A DNA stretch of 64,000 bases. It comes from Micromonospora sp. WMMD1102. Its GTDB lineage: Bacteria > Actinomycetota > Actinomycetes > Mycobacteriales > Micromonosporaceae. Shown here in pieces: positions 20,040 to 28,442 of this stretch (position 1 is the stretch's first letter; each line of letters starts with the position of its first letter). The notes beneath the pieces were generated by a model. The model searched no databases. It was not told the DNA's origin and saw nothing but the letters and a program-made list of their open reading frames with translations. A program made the position numbers and the translations under genes. The stretch is from positions 4,839,001 through 4,903,000 of the forward strand of contig NZ_JARUBN010000001.1 in NCBI RefSeq assembly GCF_029626265.1, read 5' to 3'.

Positions 20040-20822
20040 ATGCGGCAGAGTTCGACCCGAGTCGGCCGCGTGCCGGCGCTCTTCGCGTCCGCACTGGCGG
20101 CGGAGCCGGTCCGGCCGCTGCTCACCTACTACGACGACGCCACCGGGGAACGCACCGAACTCTCCGCCGAGGCGCTGGCCGGCTGGGTGGCCCGGACGGC
20201 GAACCTGTTGCTGCACGGTTGCGGACTCGGCATCGGTGCCCGGGCCGCGGTGCTGCTGCCGCCGCACTGGCAGACCGCCGCCGTACTGCTCGGCACCTGG
20301 TCGGCCGGGGTGTCGGTGAGCTTCCACGGCCTCGCCACCGCCGGGCTACCCGCGCTCGGCCCGGGAGTCGAGGAGCCGTTCGACGTCACGTACGCCGCGC
20401 TGCCCCGGATCGGCGACTGGCTCGACCACGTACCCGAGGCGGAGCACCGGTTCGTGCTGGGCCTCGCCCCGGACGCCGCACCGCTGGCCGCGCCGCCGGC
20501 CGGCTACCGGGACTACCTCACCGAGGTACGCGGCCACGACGCCGACCTGCGGCCGTACGTGCCGCTGCACCCCGACGACCCGGCGAGTGTCGACGGCACC
20601 AGCTACGCCGAGTGGGGCCGACTGGCCCGGTTGATGGCGACCGATCTGTTCGACCTGCGCCCCGGCGACCGGGTACTCGTCGACGCCGCCGAGCACGAGC
20701 ACCCGGTGAAGTGGCTGCTGGCGCCGCTGGCGGCCGGCGCCTCGGTGGTGCTCTGCGCGAACCTCGACCCGGACAGCGTCGAGCGGCGCACCCGGGAGGA
20801 ACAGGTGACCCGGATGCTGTGA
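20040..20822 (+). CDS. TIGR03089-type protein (acyl-CoA synthetase-like N-terminus)
   Basis: This 260-aa protein resembles only the N-terminal part of AMP-forming acyl-CoA synthetases (LTYYDDATGERTELSAEALAGW, LLLHGCGLGIGARAAVLLPPHW, DRVLVDAAEHEHPVKWLLAPLAAGASVVL). It lacks the adenylate-forming core motifs and the C-terminal lid, as is usual for the actinobacterial TIGR03089 family, so catalysis is doubtful. The ATG is preceded by GAGGAGG. It is convergent with the NDK-like gene, 34 bp away. Function unknown. Confidence 0.8.
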   Translation: MRQSSTRVGRVPALFASALAAEPVRPLLTYYDDATGERTELSAEALAGWVARTANLLLHGCGLGIGARAAVLLPPHWQTAAVLLGTWSAGVSVSFHGLATAGLPALGPGVEEPFDVTYAALPRIGDWLDHVPEAEHRFVLGLAPDAAPLAAPPAGYRDYLTEVRGHDADLRPYVPLHPDDPASVDGTSYAEWGRLARLMATDLFDLRPGDRVLVDAAEHEHPVKWLLAPLAAGASVVLCANLDPDSVERRTREEQVTRML

Positions 20823-20856
20823 CCGCCCTCGGCCGGCCGTGCTCAGAGTGCCGTGG

Positions 20857-21813
20857 TCAGGGCGTCGTGGAGGTGTCCGGCAGCAGGCTGGTCGCCCCGG
20901 GCACGTACGGGTCGAGCAGGTGGGTGGCGAGGACGATCCGCTGCCAACGGCTGACCGGTACTCCGCTGGAGTCGGCCAGCCGCACCACCGCCCGCCAGTC
21001 CCGGGAACAGCGGGCCCGGATCCGGCCGATAAGCGACAGCAGCTCGCCGGCCGGGGTACCCGGAGCACGCCGGCAGCGTTCCTCGGCCGCGTCGGCCAGC
21101 TCGCCGAGCGTCCGGTCGAGTTCGAGGTCCACCTCCGGGGTGGCTGCCTCCAGCCGGTCGACCAGGGCGAACGCCTCCGACCGGCCGTCCGGGACCGGGC
21201 CGGTCGACCCGCCGATGGTGCGCCGGTAGAGGCCGGCCCGGGTCTCGTGGTTGCAGAGCACCGCCAACTCGCGGAGCAGGTCGGCCGGCTCGTCGGCGGC
21301 GTGCACCAGGTTGAGCTGGTAGTTGAAGCTGCCGACGTCGTAGCGGAGCTGCCCGGGGCGGCACCGGACCGGGTCGGCCGGCCCCTTGGCGGTGCTGAGC
21401 AGCAACGAGGCCGGCTCGGGGCGGCCGGGCAGGGCGAGCAAGAGGAGCAGGCACTCGCACGCCGTCACGTAGAGGTCGGCGGCGTCCCGCCGGTCCCGGC
21501 TGGCGGCGTTCAGCCCGTACTGCCACAGCGCCCGTACGCCGTGCCGGTCGATCGTCACGGTCGCCGCCCAGACGATGCTGAAGCCGTACGCCAGCACCCA
21601 GCGCAGCACCGGGGCGAGCCGGCGGCTGACCACGGCGTCCGGCTTCAGCAGCAGCAGCGCGTGGTCGTGGCAGAACTCCTCGACCCGGCCGGCACCGACG
21701 GAGAGCAGGTCTTCGAAGCTCTCCCGGAAGTACGTGTCGACCGCGTAGAGGGACCGCTTCCGGGGAAGCGTCGACAGGAAGGCGGGAATCTCCTGGGCGC
21801 CGGGGGTGGCCAT
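20857..21813 (-). CDS. Nucleoside diphosphate kinase-like domain protein
   Basis: The 318-aa product contains an NDK-like core: ALLLLKPDAVVSRRLAPVL (compare the LIKPDAV strand of NDK, about residue 52) and GPADPVRCRPGQLRYDVGS followed by NLVHAADEP, where His matches the phosphorylated His of NDK (NVIHGSD). An insertion of about 60 residues and a helical C-terminal extension of about 130 residues set it apart from true NDK (about 137 aa). It starts 6 bp after the eIF2B-like gene, so the two are co-transcribed. Phosphotransfer to a nucleotide or sugar phosphate is plausible but unproven. Confidence 0.65.
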   Translation of the reverse strand: MATPGAQEIPAFLSTLPRKRSLYAVDTYFRESFEDLLSVGAGRVEEFCHDHALLLLKPDAVVSRRLAPVLRWVLAYGFSIVWAATVTIDRHGVRALWQYGLNAASRDRRDAADLYVTACECLLLLLALPGRPEPASLLLSTAKGPADPVRCRPGQLRYDVGSFNYQLNLVHAADEPADLLRELAVLCNHETRAGLYRRTIGGSTGPVPDGRSEAFALVDRLEAATPEVDLELDRTLGELADAAEERCRRAPGTPAGELLSLIGRIRARCSRDWRAVVRLADSSGVPVSRWQRIVLATHLLDPYVPGATSLLPDTSTTP

Positions 21814-21819
21814 CGCCTG

Positions 21820-22464
21820 TCACTCACGCAGTTCCGCGGCTCGCCGGCCGACCTCTCCCGGGCTGAGCAGTTCACCGTCGAGCACCACGCCGACGAAGTT
21901 GTCCAGCGGGATGTGCTCGAAGACCGGTGCACCGAGCCGGGCGAAGACGGGCCCGGGGACCAGCTTCAGCGCGCTGGTGACGATCAGGGTGGGCAGCTGT
22001 TCGGCCAGCTCCCGGGTACCCCGGATGTTGAGCACGGTGTCCGGACCGATCGCGTCGGCTCCGGCCAGCGCCACCGCCGGCTCGCCGGTGCGCAGCGAGT
22101 CCGGCAGCTGGGCCAGGATCTGCTTGACGATCGAGCTGCTGGGCGCGTAGGTGACCGGGACGCCCTGCTCGCCGACCCAGGTCACCGCCGCCTTCACGGT
22201 GTTCTCCACCGCGTGGTCCAGCTCGGCCCGGATCCGGCGCAGTTCCTCGGCCGGCTCGGCGGAGCGTACCGCGTTGGCGATGTGCCACATCGGTGCGTAA
22301 CCGGGCAGCCGGGCGGTCAGGAAGTCCGTCGCGTCGGCCGCCGCGGCGGGATCGTCGATCAGCTCGAGCAGACCCTGGATCACCAGCCGGGCCACTCCGG
22401 TGGCCCCGGCCGTGGTGACCGTGACAGCCTCGCGGAGCGATGTCGGCAACGTAGCTTGGTCCAT
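21820..22464 (-). CDS. eIF-2B / ribose-1,5-bisphosphate isomerase-like protein
   Basis: The 214-aa product (ATG at 22464, MDQATLPTSLREAV) has the C-terminal Rossmann-like half of the eIF2B-alpha/MtnA/R15P-isomerase superfamily: GVPVTYAPSSSIVKQIL, AGADAIGPDTVLNIRGTREL, LPTLIVTSALKL. The helical N-terminus is short. Family enzymes isomerise phosphorylated pentoses or bind nucleotide monophosphates. It is the first gene of a pair with the NDK-like gene, preceded by a palindrome at 22559-22579. A sugar-phosphate/nucleotide function is inferred; the substrate is unknown. Confidence 0.65.
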   Translation of the reverse strand: MDQATLPTSLREAVTVTTAGATGVARLVIQGLLELIDDPAAAADATDFLTARLPGYAPMWHIANAVRSAEPAEELRRIRAELDHAVENTVKAAVTWVGEQGVPVTYAPSSSIVKQILAQLPDSLRTGEPAVALAGADAIGPDTVLNIRGTRELAEQLPTLIVTSALKLVPGPVFARLGAPVFEHIPLDNFVGVVLDGELLSPGEVGRRAAELRE

Positions 22465-22558
22465 GTGCGGGCTCTTTCCGTTCCGGGTCTGGTCCTCTGA
22501 GGACGGGACTACCTTCCCGGCATCGAGAATGCCCGATCTACAGACATCCCGGCACCGA

Positions 22559-22579
22559 GTTTGGTAGTTCATATCAAAC
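22559..22579. promoter_or_regulatory. Palindromic operator candidate between divergent genes
   Basis: GTTTGGTA and TATCAAAC (one mismatch) flank a 5-bp spacer in a relatively AT-rich stretch, 95 bp upstream of the eIF2B-like gene. Inferred binding site. Confidence 0.4.
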
Positions 22580-22756
22580 GGACACCCCGGCCGGAGCCGA
22601 ATGACCAAATGGCATCATCCGTAACCGTCCGACGACGCGCGGTGCGGCACCCGCTGCGCGACCCGGGCCCGGGTGCCCGGATCAACCGGTCGGCCGTCGG
22701 ACCTGGTCAGCGAGGATGGTGGGCGGCAGGTTCGACGCTGTGCCAGGATCTTGGGC

Positions 22757-23002
22757 ATGGACGACAGGACGATTCTGAGCCGGATCACCGAGCTGGTCGA
22801 CGAGGAGCACCGGCTCCGCAACCACGCCCAGCAGGTGGAGAACTCGACCGACGAGGACCGGACCCGGCTCCGGGAGCTGGAGGAGTCCCTCGACCAGTGC
22901 TGGGACCTGCTCCGGCGGCGCCGGGCCGCCCGGCAGGCCGGCAACGACCCGGACACCACCGGGGCCCGTAGCGTGAACGAGGTCGAAAAGTACCTCCAGT
23001 GA
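22757..23002 (+). CDS. DUF2630-family small protein
   Basis: This 81-aa acidic, mostly helical protein (MDDRTILSRITELVDEEHRL, then LRELEESLDQCWDLLRRRRAARQ) matches the actinobacterial DUF2630 family. It is likely a soluble two-helix protein of unknown role. Its stop lies 4 bp from the end of the convergent RIO kinase gene. Confidence 0.8.
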   Translation: MDDRTILSRITELVDEEHRLRNHAQQVENSTDEDRTRLRELEESLDQCWDLLRRRRAARQAGNDPDTTGARSVNEVEKYLQ

Positions 23003-23006
23003 ACCG

Positions 23007-23957
23007 TCAGCCCACTCCCGCCTCCCGGAGCAGTTGACCGGTCAACGCGTCCGGGTCGACCAGCTCGCCCGGAAGTCCGCGCGAGGCGAACCACGCGGCC
23101 ACCACCCGTACGTCCCGGGCCAGGAAATCCCGTCCGCTCGGGTTGGCCACCACGTCCACCACCTGCGGCAGGTCGATAAGCACCAGCCGCTCCCCGTGCA
23201 CCAGCAGGTTGTACGGCGACAGGTCACCGTGCGCCAACCCGGCCCGGGCCAGTACGACGAGCGCGTCGACGAGCTGGTCCCAGAGCGCCCGCAACGGCAC
23301 CGGGTCGGGCCGGAGCTGGGCCAGCCGGGGTGCCGCCTCCCCCTGCACCGGGTCGCCGACGAACTCGAGCATCAGCTCGGTCCCGGCCAGCTGCACCGGG
23401 TACGGCACGGCGACGCTGCCCAGGTCCCGCCCCAGCTCCCAGAGCCGGCCCAGCGCGGCGAACTCGGCGGCCGCCCACTGGCCGGCGATCATCTGCCGGC
23501 CGAACGCGGTACGCCCGGCCATCGCCCGGTTCTCCCGGGACCGGCGTACCCGCCGCCCCTCCAGATAGCCGGCGTCCCGGTGGAAGAGCCGGTGTTCGGG
23601 CTCGCGGTAGCGCTTGGCGGCGAGCAGGCAACTGCGGTCGGTCGCCGGCACGGCCCGGCGGACCAGGTGCACGTCCGCCTCCTTGCCGGTCTTCAGCACA
23701 CCCAGCTCGGTGTCGGTGGCGGCCAGCTCGGTGACCAGCCAGTCAGGGTACGGCTCCGGCCCGTGCACCGCCTGGTCCCAGCTCGACCAGCGGTCCCCGA
23801 CGTCGGGGACGTCGGTGTCGGCGTTGGTGTCGAACGCGGCCGCGGTGGCGTGCCGGTGGCGTTTCAGGAAGCGCGGCTCGTCGTCGTCGAACCGGCGGGT
23901 GGTGCGACCGCCACGAGGGCGGGCCGAACCGGAATATTCGTCGTAGTCGCGTGGCAT
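23007..23957 (-). CDS. RIO-type serine protein kinase
   Basis: The 316-aa product (ATG at 23957, MPRDYDEYSG) has a charged N-terminal tail and an atypical RIO1-like kinase domain: GVLKTGKEADVHLVRR (nucleotide loop), LLAAKRYRE (Lys), the catalytic loop LAHGDLSPYNLLVH and the metal-binding Asp in LVLIDLPQVVD. AAGGA lies 8 nt upstream. Archaeal and eukaryotic RIO kinases act in ribosome maturation; the bacterial role is not settled. A short out-of-frame ORF with a strong ribosome site starts 68 nt upstream and overlaps this start. Confidence 0.88.
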   Translation of the reverse strand: MPRDYDEYSGSARPRGGRTTRRFDDDEPRFLKRHRHATAAAFDTNADTDVPDVGDRWSSWDQAVHGPEPYPDWLVTELAATDTELGVLKTGKEADVHLVRRAVPATDRSCLLAAKRYREPEHRLFHRDAGYLEGRRVRRSRENRAMAGRTAFGRQMIAGQWAAAEFAALGRLWELGRDLGSVAVPYPVQLAGTELMLEFVGDPVQGEAAPRLAQLRPDPVPLRALWDQLVDALVVLARAGLAHGDLSPYNLLVHGERLVLIDLPQVVDVVANPSGRDFLARDVRVVAAWFASRGLPGELVDPDALTGQLLREAGVG

Positions 23958-24025
23958 TGGAGGAATCCTTCGGTCGAGTCGGAAGAAGACAGGCGGGAGC
24001 GCAGCACAACGACAGCCACAGTCAC
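23864..24025 (-). CDS. Possible upstream leader ORF overlapping the RIO kinase start
   Basis: A 53-codon frame begins at a GTG at 24025 immediately after GGAAGGAGGG, a stronger ribosome site than that of the kinase. It reads VTVAVVVLRSRLSSSD and continues past the kinase ATG in a different frame. It could couple or attenuate kinase translation. No homologue is recognised and it may not be translated. Confidence 0.25.
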   Translation of the reverse strand: MTVAVVVLRSRLSSSDSTEGFLQCHATTTNIPVRPALVAVAPPAGSTTTSRAS

Positions 24026-24223
24026 CCCTCCTTCCGCTCGGCCGGGCGGTGCCCGGAAATGCGATAAGACCAGCGGGGCCCAGGCACGGTCCTCCGACGC
24101 GCAATGCTCGTCCGTCCCGAACCCGCCGGTCAACCGAATTACCGCTCCGACCGCCACGGGCCGGCGACGAAGGCGATCCGCCGGTGCCCCGCAGCGGCAC
24201 CGAGCCGCCGGGGCGGGCCGGAC

Positions 24224-24868
24224 TCAGGCGGCGAGCACCGTGGCGACGGCGGCGATCAACCCGTCCACGGTCCTGGTCGGGGCGTACCTGCGTTCCATCC
24301 AGCGGCGGCCCCGGTGCAGCCAGACGCTGGGCAACCCGACCGCCGTGGCGCCGCCGATGTCCGCCTCCGGGCTGTCCCCGACCATCCAGGCACCGCGCAG
24401 CCGCATCCGGGCCCGCTCGGCGGCCAGGGTGAAGATCCGGGGATTCGGCTTGCTGACCCCGACCTCCTCGGAGATCACCCAGTCGGCCAGATAACGGTCC
24501 AGGCCGGTACGCCGGATCTTCATCTCCTGGAGCCGCTCGGTGCCGTTGGTGACCGCCACCGGCACCCAGCCGGCCTCGTCGGCGATCCGCAGCGCGCAGG
24601 CGACCAGCGGATCGAGCCGGGTGTACTCCACCACGCCCTCGTGCAGCGCCTCGACCAGGTCGATCGAGGGGATCCGGAGGCGGTAGCGGTCCCGGATCGC
24701 GTCGGCCACGTCCCAGCGGTTCGTCAGGCCGTCGGCGTCGACCGAAAGAAGCCAGTCGATGTCGCTCTCGGGCGCCCCGATCTCGGCCAGGAACCCCTGC
24801 GCCCAGGTCCGGAACGGACCCGCCCGGTCCAGCAGAGTGTTGTCCAGATCGAGGAGCAACAGCGGCAC
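24224..24868 (-). CDS. HAD-superfamily hydrolase
   Basis: This 214-aa protein starts at a GTG giving VPLLLLDLDNTLLDRAG, with the HAD nucleophile motif DxDxT within the first dozen residues. Further motifs are VAVTNGTERLQ (motif II Thr), VGVSKPNPRIF (motif III Lys) and MVGDSPEADIGGA (motif IV). An alpha-helical C1 cap lies between. The pattern fits phosphoglycolate-phosphatase/haloacid-dehalogenase-like phosphatases of small phosphorylated metabolites. Substrate unknown. Confidence 0.88.
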   Translation of the reverse strand: MPLLLLDLDNTLLDRAGPFRTWAQGFLAEIGAPESDIDWLLSVDADGLTNRWDVADAIRDRYRLRIPSIDLVEALHEGVVEYTRLDPLVACALRIADEAGWVPVAVTNGTERLQEMKIRRTGLDRYLADWVISEEVGVSKPNPRIFTLAAERARMRLRGAWMVGDSPEADIGGATAVGLPSVWLHRGRRWMERRYAPTRTVDGLIAAVATVLAA

Positions 24869-24951
24869 TTGCGCACAGTACGGGACGCACCCGGTCGGAC
24901 AACAGTCCCAGCATGTAAACAGACCGGGTTGTCCGAGCTGACGACAGGCGG

Positions 24952-25836
24952 TCAGCCGGTCAACAGGTGCCGTTTCCCACCCTGGCCGGGCAGCCGTTCG
25001 GCGAGCATCCGGTGCGCGTCGCGTACCCGGTGCAGCTCGGCCGGGTCGAACCGGGCGACGACGACGGCGACGCCGGTGTCCGGGCCCCGGTCCAGCGTCC
25101 GGCCCTCCGGGTCGTGGATCGCCGCACCGCCGTTGAACCGCCACGGCGCCGGGCCGCCGACCGCGTTGGCGAAGACCACGTACATGGTGTTGTCCAGCGC
25201 GCGGGCCCGGTAGTAGAGGTCACGGCGGTGTTCGGAGCCGACCAGGTAGCCGCTCGGGCAGAGGTAGCCGTGTGCCCCGTCCTGCGCCGCGGCCCTGCCG
25301 TGCTCGGGGAAGCAGCCGTCGTAGCAGACCCCGAGGCCGAGCCGCCAGCCGTCGACCAGCAGGGTGGCGCCGCGGCTTCCGGGGGTGAACAGGGCGTTCT
25401 CGTCCGGGCCCCACAGGTGCTGCTTGGCGTAGCCGGCGTCGACCCGGCCCGCGCCGTCCACCAGCAGCGCCGAGCAGGTCCGCCGGCCGTCCGGGTGCCG
25501 GACCGCCGCGCCGACCACGACCACGACCCGGCGGTCCCGGGCCACCTCGCGCAGCGGATCGAGCCGGGGATCGGCCACCTCGCCGTCGGGCCCGGCCGGC
25601 ACGTCGGTACCGGCCGGATCGCCGGCCAGCGTCGGCGGGTGGTACGCCGGCAGGAACAGCTCGGGTAGCACGACGACCCGGGCGCCGCCGTCGGCGGCCC
25701 GCGCGACCAGCCGAGCGGCGCAGGCGGCGTTGCCGGCCACGTTCCCGGGTTCGGGTTCGGCCTGGACCGCGGCGACCGGCAGAGCCGCATCCGGCAGGGC
25801 CGCATCCGGCGGAGCGGTGGGGGTGGTCTGCGTCAC
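24952..25836 (-). CDS. Carbon-nitrogen hydrolase (nitrilase superfamily)
   Basis: The 294-aa product (GTG at 25836) has the nitrilase triad in order: Glu in VVLPELFLPAY, Lys in YAKQHLWGPDE and the nucleophile Cys in LGVCYDGCFPEHGR. A second Glu occurs in CFPEHGR as usual. It should hydrolyse a C-N bond in an amide or carbamoyl substrate. No close functional cue comes from its neighbours; it is divergent from the thioesterase gene with a 72-bp gap. Confidence 0.88.
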   Translation of the reverse strand: MTQTTPTAPPDAALPDAALPVAAVQAEPEPGNVAGNAACAARLVARAADGGARVVVLPELFLPAYHPPTLAGDPAGTDVPAGPDGEVADPRLDPLREVARDRRVVVVVGAAVRHPDGRRTCSALLVDGAGRVDAGYAKQHLWGPDENALFTPGSRGATLLVDGWRLGLGVCYDGCFPEHGRAAAQDGAHGYLCPSGYLVGSEHRRDLYYRARALDNTMYVVFANAVGGPAPWRFNGGAAIHDPEGRTLDRGPDTGVAVVVARFDPAELHRVRDAHRMLAERLPGQGGKRHLLTG

Positions 25837-25908
25837 GGTCGCGATGGTAGCCGACCGGAACACCCGATCCGATCTTGCGAACCTGCCGTCGGGGAGGAGA
25901 ATCGGCCC

Positions 25909-26706
25909 GTGCCCGACGCCTTCTACCTGCCCACCGACGACCCCGAGCGGCACCTGTCCACCCCGGCGACCGAGGGACCGTGGAGCAGTGGCCTGCAACA
26001 CGGCGGGCCGCCGTGCGCGCTGCTGACCCGGGCCGTGGAACGGACGCCGAGTTCGCTGGACGGGCCGGCCCAGGTCAGCCGGATCACCGTCGACTTCCTC
26101 GGCGCGGTGCCGGTCGACGAGGTCACCGTACGGGCCGCCGTGGCCCGGCCGGGGCGCTCGGTCGAACTGGTCGAGGCCGAACTGCACGCCGCCGGGCGGG
26201 TGGTGTTGCGGGCCCGGGTGTGGCGGATCCGGCGTACCCCGGTGGAGCTGCCCGCCGAGGTGTTCGGCACCGCCGTGCCGCCGCCGCCCCGGCCGGCCGA
26301 GCCGTCCCGGTTCACCGAGCCGCGCTGGCAGGTCGGCTACCTGCGGGCGATCGACTGGCGGTTCGTCGAGGGACACTTCGAGCGCCCCGGCCCGGCGTCG
26401 GCCTGGGCGCGGCAGCGGATCCCGCTGGTGGCCGGCGAGGAGCCGAGCCCGCTGCAACGGGTCGCCCTGCTCGCCGACTCCGGCAACGGGCTCAGCCGGC
26501 TGCTGGAGATGGAGCGGTGGTGGTTCATCAACACCGAGCTGACCGTGCACCTGCACCGGCAGCCGAGCGACGACTGGCTGCACGTCTCGGCCGCCACCAC
26601 CCTGGACCCGCAGGGGTCCGGACTGGCCGAGACGGTGCTCTCCGACGCCGCCGGGCCGCTGGGCCGGGGCGCCCAGGCCCTGATGGTCGGCCGCCGGTCC
26701 GGCTGA
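25909..26706 (+). CDS. Acyl-CoA thioesterase-like protein (double hotdog)
   Basis: This 265-aa protein starts at a GTG 8 nt after GGGGAGGAGA. Segments LQHGGPPCALLTRAVE, RITVDFLGAVPVDEVTV and GRSVELVEAELHAAGRVVLRA are those of the TesB-like/4HBT_3 thioesterase family of actinobacteria with two hotdog folds. It probably hydrolyses an acyl-CoA. Its stop codon lies inside the target-site duplication of the adjacent IS1380-type element, so the coding sequence is complete but any native terminator has been displaced downstream. Confidence 0.85.
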   Translation: MPDAFYLPTDDPERHLSTPATEGPWSSGLQHGGPPCALLTRAVERTPSSLDGPAQVSRITVDFLGAVPVDEVTVRAAVARPGRSVELVEAELHAAGRVVLRARVWRIRRTPVELPAEVFGTAVPPPPRPAEPSRFTEPRWQVGYLRAIDWRFVEGHFERPGPASAWARQRIPLVAGEEPSPLQRVALLADSGNGLSRLLEMERWWFINTELTVHLHRQPSDDWLHVSAATTLDPQGSGLAETVLSDAAGPLGRGAQALMVGRRSG

Positions 26707-26707
26707 G

Positions 26708-28341
26708 CCTGGATCCACCGGTGGTTGGTGAGGTGGGCGTGCCGGTGTGTGGGGATTGACCGCCGCTGATGGGTGGGGGTGCTGGGCAGGTCGGGTCTGC
26801 CGGTCTGTCCGGCTTGCTCCGTGGTCCTGGTCGTGGTGGTCGGTGTTGGTGTGGTTAGCCGGCGGGTGGGGGCAGGGCGCGGATGCGGTGCAGGGCGGTG
26901 AGGAGCGCGTCGGCCCAGGGCCAGGCGCGGGGTAGGTGTAGGTGCAGGCGGCGGGCGGTGCGGGTGAGGCGTGCGCCGACGGTGTAGATCTTGCGGCGGA
27001 CGGTCTTGGCGGTGACGCGGGGCAGGCTGAGGCCGAGGCGGGCGGTCCAGCGGGTCAGGTTGTGGGCGATGGTGTTCAGGACCAGCCAGGCGGCGTTGCC
27101 GCCGAAGCTTTTGGTGGGTAGGTGGGCCAGGCCCATGCCGTGTTTGAGGTCGCGGATGGCTAGTTCGACCTCGGCGTGGCGGCGGTGGTCGGCTTCCAGG
27201 TCGAGCATCGGCCCGTCGCGGTCGGTGATGAACGGGTGGTAGTCGTAGACGGGGAACAGAGCCTGTTGGGCGGCGCGGCCGGTGTTGCGGGCCAACGCGT
27301 CGGTGCAGGGGGTGCGGCGCACGATCAGCCGGACCGGGGCCGGGTTGGGCCGGTCGTGGCCGTGGGTGTCCTGGGTGAACGGGGTCCAGGTGATCTCGGT
27401 GACGGCGGCGCCGGGTAGGAAGTAGTCGATCGGAGTCCAGGCGGTGTCGTCGATGGCGGGGATGACGTGTTTCAGGTTGCCGATCATGCGGGCGCCGATG
27501 GAGAACCGCACTCCGGCGGCCCGGCAGGCGGCGACCACGTCGTGCAGGTAGAACCCGGAATCCATCCGGAACACGAGGTTCCCGGCTGCGCCGGCGGCCC
27601 GCACACGGCCGATGGTCTCCTTGATGAACACCGGCGCGGCGGTGGCGTCGTTGGACCGGCCCCGCCGCAGTCGGGCGTGCGCGACGTCGCCGGTGCCGGC
27701 GATCACCGCGAGCAGGGGGTGATAGCCCCGCCGTCCGGTGCGCATCACCTCCCGCGCGCCGGCTTTGCCCAGCCCGTACGTCTCACACAGCGTGGAGTCG
27801 ATGTCCACCGTCACCGACTCGGTCAGGCCGGGTGACGCCCCGGCGGCGACCGCCCGGGCCAGCAGCCGGCGGGCGACCACATCGAGTTGCCGGGCGTGGT
27901 TGAACCCGAACGCCCGCAGAAACGACCCGACCGTCGAGGGCGCCGCCACCCGGTGACCCAGCACCGCCTGGGTCGACCCGGCCCGCAACGCGGCCACATC
28001 ATCGATGCAGTCCCCACCGGCCAGCAGCGAGTGGATCACCGTCAGGCACTTGTCGTCCGGATGCGCGCCCAGACTGCCCGGCACCGTCACATGCTCCCGC
28101 AACAGCCCAGGCAGACCCAGCCGCTGCCCCAACGACGCCGCCACCAGCAGACCCGCATCCGACACGGCATTACCGTCATCCGCGCTGACAACAAGCCGAT
28201 CCAAGCTGTGCGATGCTGACACCACGAGGGTGCTCCTTGGGTAGGTGAATCATTGGTGTGGTAACCACGATTTTCCCTGCCCAGGAAGCACCCTCACTCG
28301 TTCAACACGCCTCACCCCGACCACACCCCGGTGGATTCAGG
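26708..28341. mobile_element. Complete IS1380-family insertion sequence
   Basis: The 1,634-bp element has related terminal inverted repeats starting CCTGGATCCACCGG at the left end and CCTGAATCCACCGG at the right end (read inward). It is flanked by a 5-bp direct repeat CTGAG (26703-26707 and 28342-28346), the target-site duplication. One intact transposase gene fills it. Identical duplications and an open transposase suggest a fairly recent, possibly active insertion. Confidence 0.88.
26855..28225 (-). CDS. IS1380-family transposase
   Basis: This 456-aa DDE-type transposase is full length. Visible landmarks are SDAGLLVAASLGQRLGLPGL, the first Asp region VTVDIDSTLCETYG, the second FRMDSGFYLHDVV, and the C-terminal Glu region HRRHAEVELAIRDLKHGMGL followed by the basic tail. 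It is the only gene in the element; the start lies 117 bp from the right-hand IS end. No frameshift or internal stop was seen, so mobility is plausible. Confidence 0.92.
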   Translation of the reverse strand: MVSASHSLDRLVVSADDGNAVSDAGLLVAASLGQRLGLPGLLREHVTVPGSLGAHPDDKCLTVIHSLLAGGDCIDDVAALRAGSTQAVLGHRVAAPSTVGSFLRAFGFNHARQLDVVARRLLARAVAAGASPGLTESVTVDIDSTLCETYGLGKAGAREVMRTGRRGYHPLLAVIAGTGDVAHARLRRGRSNDATAAPVFIKETIGRVRAAGAAGNLVFRMDSGFYLHDVVAACRAAGVRFSIGARMIGNLKHVIPAIDDTAWTPIDYFLPGAAVTEITWTPFTQDTHGHDRPNPAPVRLIVRRTPCTDALARNTGRAAQQALFPVYDYHPFITDRDGPMLDLEADHRRHAEVELAIRDLKHGMGLAHLPTKSFGGNAAWLVLNTIAHNLTRWTARLGLSLPRVTAKTVRRKIYTVGARLTRTARRLHLHLPRAWPWADALLTALHRIRALPPPAG

Positions 28342-28423
28342 CTGAGGCCGCCGGTCCGGCGTGGGCCGGGGGGAGCCAGGCAACCCAAGACGTACGTACG
28401 GATTGCATGCCGGGTCGTCGCCT

Positions 28424-28442
28424 GGCACCATCGGATGGTGCC
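28424..28442. promoter_or_regulatory. Palindrome overlapping the acnR start codon
   Basis: GGCACCAT (28424-28431) and ATGGTGCC (28435-28442) form a perfect 8-bp inverted repeat around CGG, with the ATG start inside the right arm. It could be an autoregulatory operator or an RNA hairpin masking the start. Inferred. Confidence 0.4.
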
